Source: an uncultured Porphyromonadaceae bacterium (GTDB lineage: Bacteria; Bacteroidota; Bacteroidia; Bacteroidales; Muribaculaceae). From it: a DNA stretch of 64,000 nt. The notes under the pieces are model-generated. The model was not told the origin of the DNA, searched no databases, and worked only from the letters and a program-made list of their open reading frames with translations. Shown piece after piece: positions 55,368-61,994 of the stretch. Position 1 is the first letter of the stretch. Every line of letters begins with the position of its first letter. A program made the translations under genes and the position numbers. The DNA lies in contig UQGP01000006.1 in NCBI GenBank assembly GCA_900540625.1, forward strand, positions 1 through 64,000, in the 5' to 3' direction.

Positions 55368-56960
55368 CTACTCAATTGAGCCGATGTTGCGAATGTGTTG
55401 TTCGAATAAATCGCGATCGCGTGCCCGGGTCTTCATTTTGTTGCGATAGGTGTATATGGTGTTGAGCGAAAGGCCGAGGAATTTGCTGATTTGGCTGCTG
55501 TCGTCCAGGCCCAGACGCATGAAGGCGAGGATGCGCAATTCGGGTGTCAATCTCTCGCCCTCGGGTACGGCAACCTGCTTGTTTTCTTCAAAAAGTTTAT
55601 TGACATCGTTGACGAAATCGGGATAAACCATCAGGAATGCCGAATCGAACACCTCATAGAAATTTTGCAACTGGTCGCGCATGATTTTTCCGCTTTCAAT
55701 CATGTTGAGTAGGTCCACTACCTGGCCGGCTTTGATTTTCCGACCCGCTATGCGGTTGAAGTCTTCCAGTGCCGAGAGATATACTCCGCAGAGAGACAGT
55801 ATTTTGCGTATATATTGGTCTTTGAGCGTCACCGAGTTCTGCAACCGTACTTTCATGCGTGCCAGACGTCGACGATTGCGTTCGAAAAACAACATCAGCA
55901 CACCGCTGACAATCAATAAGATGCTGAGGGCTATCACGACTATTGTCATATTGCGTGCACTCGTGCGTTCCATGTCTTGGTTGGTGGCAAACACCAGCGG
56001 TAGCGCTTCCGCAATTTCGATGGAACGCAGGCGACTGCCCGATTGGACGGCTATAGCCAATGACAGTGTCAGATACTCGTAGCTGCGGGCGATGTCTTTA
56101 CGGTCATACAGCAGCTTGCCCAGGCGGTGTAGCGATGTGGTTTCTCTATTGCCGGTGGAGATATCGCTCATGGCGGATACAGCCAGGTAATATATGCCTT
56201 CGTCGATGTGGTACGAATCCTTGAGGTATGTTTGCCCGATGATGGCCGCTGTACGTGCGTATAGGTGTGATTCAAAGGGTATGGACTGCAATAGAGTTTC
56301 CATATCCTTAATAGTGTTTGTCGAAGAACTGCGCGAGAATTTGCGGTTCAGCAACTGAAAGCGGTACTCAGGGGCTTTTTTGTCCATATATTTGAGTAAC
56401 GAATCGACGCTTTGTTCCGATTTGTCTGCGTACAACTGCTTCTTCTCGGGCCGTCTGTAAAAGTCCGCTGCATACTTATATATAAGGTCGCCGGCGTTGA
56501 AATACAGTTCCTTATTGGCCGGATATACGTTCGCTACGGACAGCCCCTCGTATTGGTCTATGGCGTCCTTGACAAGTCCGTAAATGGGCATTACCGTGTA
56601 TTCCAGAATGTTGAATCGTTGGACGTATGCCGAGTCTCCCATCTCACGTGCCAATTTTCGACCGCCATCGATGCATCGCAATGCCGAATCGACATTGACA
56701 TGACGGTATTCGCATACCAATTTTTCGTATGTCTCCACTTGCCGTTTGGGCGATGCCGTTGCCAAGGACTTTTCCATTTGCTTGAGTGCTTGGTCGTTGC
56801 GTGTGGCGTACTGCTCCCAGTCCTCCACATATTTGTCCAGCCTGCTCAGAATGTTCGGGATGTCCGGCTTTGCGCATAATGCAATGACACAGTGAACCAT
56901 TGCGACTAATAGGATACCTGTACGCTTTATTATCGGATGCCTTGACGTTTTCATTTTCAT
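55368..56960 (-). CDS. DUF6377 membrane-bound transcriptional regulator
   Basis: A 530-residue protein. A signal/anchor helix (GILLVAMVHCVIALCA) leads to a periplasmic part of about 300 residues rich in helices, TPR-like. A membrane helix (NMTIVVIALSILLIVSGVLMLFF) near residue 345 is followed by a cytoplasmic coiled part and a C-terminal LuxR-type helix-turn-helix: LTPELRILAFMRLGLDDSSQ, then ISKFLGLSLNTIYTYRNKMK. This is the DUF6377 layout. It would read a periplasmic signal and bind DNA from the membrane. It lies just behind the fimbrial locus on the other strand and is a fair candidate for its regulator; target genes are not shown by the sequence. Confidence 0.85.
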   Translation of the reverse strand: MKMKTSRHPIIKRTGILLVAMVHCVIALCAKPDIPNILSRLDKYVEDWEQYATRNDQALKQMEKSLATASPKRQVETYEKLVCEYRHVNVDSALRCIDGGRKLAREMGDSAYVQRFNILEYTVMPIYGLVKDAIDQYEGLSVANVYPANKELYFNAGDLIYKYAADFYRRPEKKQLYADKSEQSVDSLLKYMDKKAPEYRFQLLNRKFSRSSSTNTIKDMETLLQSIPFESHLYARTAAIIGQTYLKDSYHIDEGIYYLAVSAMSDISTGNRETTSLHRLGKLLYDRKDIARSYEYLTLSLAIAVQSGSRLRSIEIAEALPLVFATNQDMERTSARNMTIVVIALSILLIVSGVLMLFFERNRRRLARMKVRLQNSVTLKDQYIRKILSLCGVYLSALEDFNRIAGRKIKAGQVVDLLNMIESGKIMRDQLQNFYEVFDSAFLMVYPDFVNDVNKLFEENKQVAVPEGERLTPELRILAFMRLGLDDSSQISKFLGLSLNTIYTYRNKMKTRARDRDLFEQHIRNIGSIE

Positions 56961-57046
56961 ATTTGCGGTGCCCCTGTGGGGTATTTTTGAAAGTGTTTAT
57001 GTGCGCCCGAGCCGTCAGACTGCGGCTATCGATGCTTTTGACGCTG

Positions 57047-57054
57047 CAAATATA
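57047..57054 (-). promoter_or_regulatory. -7 box for the DUF6377 gene
   Basis: Minus-strand TATATTTG followed by C, 87 bases before the ATG at 56960. The rest of the gap 57055-57563 is AT-rich and shows no gene I can support. Confidence 0.55.
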
Positions 57055-57563
57055 CGAAAAAACTATTATTTTGGCCCTATATATCACTTATATTCGCTAT
57101 AAATTTTGATGACGCTATTTGTTTGATTATCAATACTGATATTTTTGATTAGTCTAAAATTGTACTTCGAATTACTTATATTTTCTTGTGGAGGCTTGAC
57201 AGAGGGCGTAATTTTGCATCGTAATTCTTGCGAAAGAGTTCGCAACACAACAATGGCTAAAAGGCCAGCCTTAACAGGCACTAAAGTCTCATAGAGATTT
57301 ATCTACTTATCATACGTTGCTTTCCAATGCATAGCAAAGGTGGCAATTTCGATTTAAGGAAAAAAGATTAGTTTTTAGGTTTTTAGGGTTAATATTATAT
57401 TTAAGGTTAAGTAAGGATTATTGAAGACGGCAAACACAGCTGTCAGAGATGCAAAAGTCGTCGACCGAGATGGTTGATGATTTTTTGTTTTTATAGGTTT
57501 TTTGTAATGAGAATAATGGGAATATGGATAAGTGGGGGCAGGCGGCTTTTAATACACTAAAAC

Positions 57564-57602
57564 AAAGCGACATCGCCCTTTGTGATAGGTCGATGCCGCT
57601 TT
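57564..57602 (-). terminator. Terminator of the DUF3108 gene
   Basis: Minus strand AAAGCGGCATCG pairs with CGATGTCGCTTT (one G-U) around a 15-base loop, followed by GTTTTAG, 34 bases behind the stop. Confidence 0.7.
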
Positions 57603-57635
57603 GTAAGTCTTAGATGTCTGCAGCCTATGTCGGGC

Positions 57636-58400
57636 TTATCCTCCGGTATAGAAGCACTGGACTTTACCGACGGGCAGTTTGCCTTCGAGTTTAATAGGTA
57701 TGCGTCTGGCATCGGTCGTAATCCAGGCGTCCATATTTTCGCTGGTTCTTGTTCGGCCATCGCTGGTGAATATGAAAGTGATGTGATGACATTGGTACTT
57801 CTTTTTGTCGTACTTGATGGTCTCAACGCCGGCATACTTGATTGTGAGCAATTCTTTGCGCTTGCCGCTGAAGATGTTGATGGTAAGGACGTGCCCTTTC
57901 TTCCATGTGTCATAGGGAAGTTGGCGCATATAATAAAAGGAGGTGAGCATGTCCACGGTTGTGCCCATGGCTCCTAATTCGCGTTTTTCATCCACAACCA
58001 TATTGCCTTTTTTGTCGCGCTTTTGTCGTGTACATTTGCCTTTGACCTGTGCGCCTACATAGCTAAAGTTGACAGTGTCGTGCTTGTGGTCGGAGCCTTC
58101 GTGCGCTATTCGTTCGTAGTATATCGGGCGGAACTTGGCGCAGTCGATGATGCCGTTGAGGGTGTCGCGTACTTTGTAAAAATGATCTGCCCAGCTTTCG
58201 GAAGCGGCCGTAAGTTGGGTGTAGTATTGCGAACCGTTGTTGCGTATGGTCAGGGTTGCGTGGCCGGCTTGTTTATTGACCATTCCCCATTTGAACATCA
58301 CTTTGTAATTGATGCTCTCGTTTTTGAATTCAACATTAGCCCCTATGGCAGGTGCTATGGCCAGCGCCAGGCCTGCGATGGTGGCGGTGATTCGTTTCAT
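57636..58400 (-). CDS. DUF3108 exported protein
   Basis: A 254-residue protein with a signal peptide (ITATIAGLALAIAPAIGA). The mature part is the beta-rich DUF3108 family: ESINYKVMFKWGMVNKQAGHATL at the front, YYERIAHEGSDHKHD, DMLTSFYYMRQLPYDTWKKG in the middle, and MDAWITTDARRIPIKLEGKLPVG at the end. The fold resembles periplasmic lipid-binding LolA/LolB-type half barrels in other families, but the function is not established. It follows the YhcH gene by 94 bases. Confidence 0.85.
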   Translation of the reverse strand: MKRITATIAGLALAIAPAIGANVEFKNESINYKVMFKWGMVNKQAGHATLTIRNNGSQYYTQLTAASESWADHFYKVRDTLNGIIDCAKFRPIYYERIAHEGSDHKHDTVNFSYVGAQVKGKCTRQKRDKKGNMVVDEKRELGAMGTTVDMLTSFYYMRQLPYDTWKKGHVLTINIFSGKRKELLTIKYAGVETIKYDKKKYQCHHITFIFTSDGRTRTSENMDAWITTDARRIPIKLEGKLPVGKVQCFYTGG

Positions 58401-58494
58401 CTGTTCAGTTTTTTTGTTTATTCCTTTTGGAATAGGGTGGGAGAGTGTTGTTCCGTCCCTATTTTGTACTTAGACTTGTTGAGTGCCCCAAGGT

Positions 58495-58953
58495 TTAGTT
58501 TGCAGTTGCCATGGCAATTTTTACGCAAATCTTGCGGTGCGTTTTGCCGGGAATGCCGATGTTGGGGGCATGCGCATCTTCGGGGAAGAATACTGCACAT
58601 TGGCCGGGTTGCACGTCAAGAAAGGTATGTGCCTTGTCTTCGTAGAAGGCGATATCTTGCTCGGCATTGTATCCCGGAGCCACAATATGTGTAAGTGTAT
58701 CCGTGGGTGCCCAGCCTATGGTTTCGGGACCATCCAATGGTATATGTATGTCGATATAGCGGCGGTGCGCTTCGAGAGGGGCATCCTCGCGAGCGCGTAG
58801 GGCGAGAGGCTCTACGTTGGCGTAATCGTACGCGCCTATGTCGTGACGTCCTTGGGCGATGTCGTTGGCGATAGCGCCAAGCCAGGCCGCTACTTCAGGG
58901 CGCATCCATGAGTGCTGTGTCGCAATCAGTCGGGTAAGAGTACAAAGTATCAT
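58495..58953 (-). CDS. YhcH/YjgK/YiaL family protein
   Basis: A 152-residue cupin-like protein of the DUF386 family. YIDIHIPLDGPETIGWAP, YNAEQDIAFYED, GQCAVFFPEDAHAPNIG and KICVKIAM are typical, with the His and Glu metal ligands in YIDIHI and FFPEDAHAP. Relatives include the beta subunit of evolved beta-galactosidase and proteins in sialic-acid operons; here its neighbours do not reveal a pathway. It is 39 bases behind tdk. Confidence 0.88.
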   Translation of the reverse strand: MILCTLTRLIATQHSWMRPEVAAWLGAIANDIAQGRHDIGAYDYANVEPLALRAREDAPLEAHRRYIDIHIPLDGPETIGWAPTDTLTHIVAPGYNAEQDIAFYEDKAHTFLDVQPGQCAVFFPEDAHAPNIGIPGKTHRKICVKIAMATAN

Positions 58954-58992
58954 TTTTGCCGGTTGTCTGTGGGTGTTGTGTCTCGGTACGGA

Positions 58993-59637
58993 TTACTCAT
59001 CCTCCTCGTCATTCCAGATTAGCGGCAGGACATCGCGGCTGCTTTGCTCGATGCGTTTATTGCGCCAGCACTTGCGGCATACGGCCACGTATCGGTCGTC
59101 GCCGCCGATTTCGACCTGAGCGCCCTCGCTGACAAAATTGCCTTCGGCGTCAATACGGGCGTTGATAATTGTTTTGCGTCCGCAATTGCATGTCGATTTG
59201 ATTTCGTCGATGGTATCGGCAATCTCGAAAAGGCGTCGCGACCCCTCGAAAAGGTGGCTTTGGAAATCCGTGCGCAGTCCGTAGCAAATTACATTGCATC
59301 CGAAGTCATCCACAATGCGCGACAGCTGATCCACTTGCTGTTCGCTCAGGAATTGGGCTTCGTCGACCAAAAACCAGTCCACCAGTTTGCCCTCTTTCTT
59401 GAAATAATTCTTGGCAAAGCGGTACAGATCGGTGTCCGGGTATATCCATTCGCAAGCACGCTCGATGCCTATGCGTGAGTGTATTACGCGGTCGCCCTCG
59501 CGCGTGTCGATGGCCGGCTTCATACACAGGTAGCTCATGTGGCGTTCCTCGAAGTTGTACGCTGTGGTCAAGAGCAGCGCCGTCTTGGCGGAGCCCATAG
59601 TGCCGTAGCGAAAGTATAGTTTGCCTTTGCGATACAT
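58993..59637 (-). CDS. tdk: Thymidine kinase (type II)
   Basis: A 214-residue cytosolic enzyme, phosphorylating thymidine to dTMP in salvage. P-loop RYGTMGSAKTALLLTTAYNF near residue 10; lasso-domain and Walker B-like WFLVDEAQFLSEQQVDQLS near residue 88; CYGLRTDFQSHLFEGSRRLF; and Zn-site Cys residues in CNCGRK and CRKCW. All catalytic parts are present. Own -7 box upstream; yhcH-like gene follows. Confidence 0.94.
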   Translation of the reverse strand: MYRKGKLYFRYGTMGSAKTALLLTTAYNFEERHMSYLCMKPAIDTREGDRVIHSRIGIERACEWIYPDTDLYRFAKNYFKKEGKLVDWFLVDEAQFLSEQQVDQLSRIVDDFGCNVICYGLRTDFQSHLFEGSRRLFEIADTIDEIKSTCNCGRKTIINARIDAEGNFVSEGAQVEIGGDDRYVAVCRKCWRNKRIEQSSRDVLPLIWNDEEDE

Positions 59638-59686
59638 TGCTGTTTTGGTGGTTTCGGATAGGTGGTAAAAATGTCGTTTCGAAGGC

Positions 59687-59694
59687 CAAAGTTA
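59687..59694 (-). promoter_or_regulatory. -7 box for tdk
   Basis: Minus-strand TAACTTTG followed by G, 50 bases before the ATG at 59637. Confidence 0.5.
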
Positions 59695-59822
59695 GTAATA
59701 AAAATCCGTAATTGTACACCCGTTTTTTGTCGTCGGCGCAAAGCGCGTGAATTACAGAACATTCCGCAAGAAAATTTTTTGAGGTCGCGTAGCCGGTATC
59801 GTTTTTTGGTACATCCCAAGCC

Positions 59823-59830
59823 TAATTTTG
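59823..59830 (+). promoter_or_regulatory. -7 box for ADP-ribosylglycohydrolase homologue
   Basis: TAATTTTG, 49 bases before the ATG at 59879. No clear -33. Confidence 0.5.
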
Positions 59831-59878
59831 TAGCGACAAACATTTATTATGTACATAAAATCAAATAATTAGACAAAT

Positions 59879-60664
59879 ATGAAAGGAGCAATAATCGGCG
59901 GCATCATCGGGTCGCGTTACGTGCTTGACAATACCTCGGACCATGATTTTGAGCTCTTTGGCCCGGGGTGCGATTACACTGACAATACTATTTGCACCGT
60001 GGCTGTGGCTGATGCCGTTTTGCGCGACTTGGGCTACGCCGAAGCCTTGCGCGCGTGGTGTCGCCGCTACCCCCACCCGAGGGGCGAATACGACAGTTGT
60101 TTTTTTGATTGGGTGAATCGCCCCGACCCGTACCCATACAATAGTTTCGGCAACGACTCGGCCATGCGTGTCAGCCCTATAGCATGGTTCTATGACAATG
60201 AGGACGAAGTACGTCTGCAGGCCGAGGCTTCGGCTGCCGTGACGCACAACCACCCCGAGGGCATTAAAGGCGCTGTTGCGATTGCCGTGGCGATCCTGCG
60301 TATACGGCAGGCGCCGGTCAAAGATCCATATATCTTTGAGGACGTTGCTGATGAATTCTATTACGATGAGTACACTTGTTCCGAAGCCTTTGACAGGTTG
60401 CCGGAGCGTGGCTACTTTGACACGACGTGCCAAGGATGCGTCCCCTTGTCTTTGTATATCGCTGCCACAGCCACGAGCTTTGAAGACGCCATTCGACAGG
60501 CGGTGTCTTACGGCGGCGACTCGGGCACGGTAGGCGCCATCGTTGGTTCACTGGCCGAAGCCCGATTTTCCATTCCGCCGGATATGTCTGCAGCTGCCAT
60601 GACGTACCTGCCGGCCGAGATGCGCCATGTTATTGCCGCCTTTGATGTTCGCCTGGGCAGATGA
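59879..60664 (+). CDS. ADP-ribosylglycohydrolase-family protein with altered metal site
   Basis: A 261-residue DraG/ARH-fold protein, nearly normal in length. GAIIGGIIGSRYVLDN opens it, DSAMRVSPIAWFYDN is near residue 97, VTHNHPEGIKGAVA near residue 120, and GGDSGTVGAIVGSLAEA near residue 212. In active family members two Asp-Asp/Asp-x-Asp pairs bind the two Mg ions (T/S-D-D-T and G-G-D-x-D-T). Here the first reads T34-D35-N36-T37 and the second G-G-D214-S-G216-T, so one Asp of each pair is replaced. The rest of the fold looks intact. It may be a binding protein or have changed metal use. It stands alone between divergent tdk and the sigma-factor operon. Confidence 0.85.
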   Translation: MKGAIIGGIIGSRYVLDNTSDHDFELFGPGCDYTDNTICTVAVADAVLRDLGYAEALRAWCRRYPHPRGEYDSCFFDWVNRPDPYPYNSFGNDSAMRVSPIAWFYDNEDEVRLQAEASAAVTHNHPEGIKGAVAIAVAILRIRQAPVKDPYIFEDVADEFYYDEYTCSEAFDRLPERGYFDTTCQGCVPLSLYIAATATSFEDAIRQAVSYGGDSGTVGAIVGSLAEARFSIPPDMSAAAMTYLPAEMRHVIAAFDVRLGR

Positions 60665-60845
60665 GAACGGAATGATGATAATTGTTATGAATAGTCATAC
60701 GTAAAGAGTATCCTCAGTATTATTTTTCTCGTGTGTGGAAGAATTGTCCATAGATCGGATTTGTCGCTGACGGCAAAAACTATTGCTTAAACAGAAAAAT
60801 ACTTTTTTGTCTGGTTTGGGGTTTAGTAATTCCGGAAATGTGTGT

Positions 60846-60853
60846 TATATTTG
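60846..60853 (+). promoter_or_regulatory. -7 box directly in front of the sigma-factor ATG
   Basis: TATATTTG ends three bases before the ATG at 60857. A TTTA lies 20 bases upstream. The start of transcription would fall on or next to the ATG. Confidence 0.5.
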
Positions 60854-60856
60854 TGT

Positions 60857-61348
60857 ATGACACATAGGCCCGACATAGAAAAGCTGTTCAAAAAGTATTA
60901 TGCGCAGATGCATCGGCAGGCTGCGATGCTTCTGCATGACGATGATCTTGCGCGCGACATTGTCCATGATGTTTTTTGCACCTTACTTGACGGGAATATA
61001 GCTGTATCGATCTTGACTCCGAGCTATTTGCTCCGAGCCGTTCGCAATCGTTGTCTTAACCATATACGCGACTTGGATATTCATGAACGCGTACTGGGCT
61101 TGTATTTCGCCGAAGTGGACGATTACGATGGTGAAGATTGGCCGGACGAGGACACTGTGTTGGAGATATATTCGATTATTCGCGACAACATGCCCGAGCG
61201 GTGCCAACGCGTAGTCGAACTGCGCTTTGTCGATGGATTGAAATTCGAGGCGGTGGCTCGCGAGATGGGCATCAGCCAGACAGCCGTGTTCAAACACTTG
61301 CGTCATGCACTCAGTATTATACGAAACAAATTGAGTGAAAATGGATAA
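60857..61348 (+). CDS. ECF-type RNA polymerase sigma factor
   Basis: A 163-residue sigma-70-family protein from the ATG at 60857; the in-frame ATG at 60842 lies upstream of the -7 box and is rejected. Region 2 is visible at LFKKYYAQMHRQAAMLLHDD and ARDIVHDVFCTLL, and region 4 at RCQRVVELRFVDGLKFEAVA and GISQTAVFKHLRHALS with a helix-turn-helix. Regions 1 and 3 are missing, as in ECF factors. The gene overlaps the anti-sigma gene by eight bases. It likely directs transcription of this outer-membrane receptor operon. Confidence 0.9.
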   Translation: MTHRPDIEKLFKKYYAQMHRQAAMLLHDDDLARDIVHDVFCTLLDGNIAVSILTPSYLLRAVRNRCLNHIRDLDIHERVLGLYFAEVDDYDGEDWPDEDTVLEIYSIIRDNMPERCQRVVELRFVDGLKFEAVAREMGISQTAVFKHLRHALSIIRNKLSENG

Positions 61349-61994
61349 GTATGATGTTGTGCTCGATATCATAGAGCGCCCCGAAAATTACACGTCCGCA
61401 CGATTGTCCGAAATGCTTTCGGATCCGGAGACGCGCGAGATATATAATGTTTTGGTCAAAACGCAGTCTGCAGCAAAATCTCGGGATACAATCTCGAGTG
61501 CCGAAGTAGACGAGGAATGGAAGCGCTTCGAGCAAGCACATCCTGCACCTCGCTTCCGGTTTCTATGGCTGTCCGGCCGTGCTGCGTCTATAGCATTGCT
61601 GATAGTGTCGTCCGTGGTTGCTTTTGCTGTGGGTATCACCATTAAGGTGAGCATCGACCGAGGCCGCGCCGCCGAGACTGCCGGTGTGGCAGCCCGGGGA
61701 GATGCAGCCCAAAGCTCGGCGGCTGCACAAGATACCATTACGCCACTGCCCGAGAGTCGGTCTGCTATGCCGACCTCTCCGGTGTTGTTTGACAATGCTT
61801 CGCTTGGCGAGATTGTCGAGACGATTGCAAAGACCTACGGCGTCAAGGCTCGGTTTGAGGCCGAGGCAAAGAAGCAATTGCACTTGTTCTACAAATTCGA
61901 TCCGAAGAAGGCCTTGCAAGACATTGTCGACCAGCTTAACAACTTCGAACAAATCAATATTACACTCGAAGGGAGCGAGCTGGTTGTGCGATGA
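61341..61994 (+). CDS. Compact FecR-like anti-sigma factor with DUF4974/STN-like end
   Basis: A 217-residue membrane protein from the ATG at 61341 (a GTG at 61335 is possible). The cytoplasmic part (residues 1-75) should bind the sigma factor. One membrane helix (ASIALLIVSSVVAFAVGITI) follows near residue 85. After a Ser/Ala/Pro linker, residues about 145-217 form a DUF4974/STN-like domain (DNASLGEIVETIAKTYGVKA, QDIVDQLNNFEQINITLEG). The usual beta-strand FecR domain between helix and DUF4974 is missing, so the protein is about 100 residues shorter than standard FecR homologues. It overlaps both neighbours. Confidence 0.8.
   Translation: MDKYDVVLDIIERPENYTSARLSEMLSDPETREIYNVLVKTQSAAKSRDTISSAEVDEEWKRFEQAHPAPRFRFLWLSGRAASIALLIVSSVVAFAVGITIKVSIDRGRAAETAGVAARGDAAQSSAAAQDTITPLPESRSAMPTSPVLFDNASLGEIVETIAKTYGVKARFEAEAKKQLHLFYKFDPKKALQDIVDQLNNFEQINITLEGSELVVR

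Noticed and set aside
57084..57281. 65-codon minus-strand frame upstream of the DUF6377 gene
   Set aside because: Runs across the -7-box side of the gap, has no domain and sits in low-complexity AT-rich DNA.
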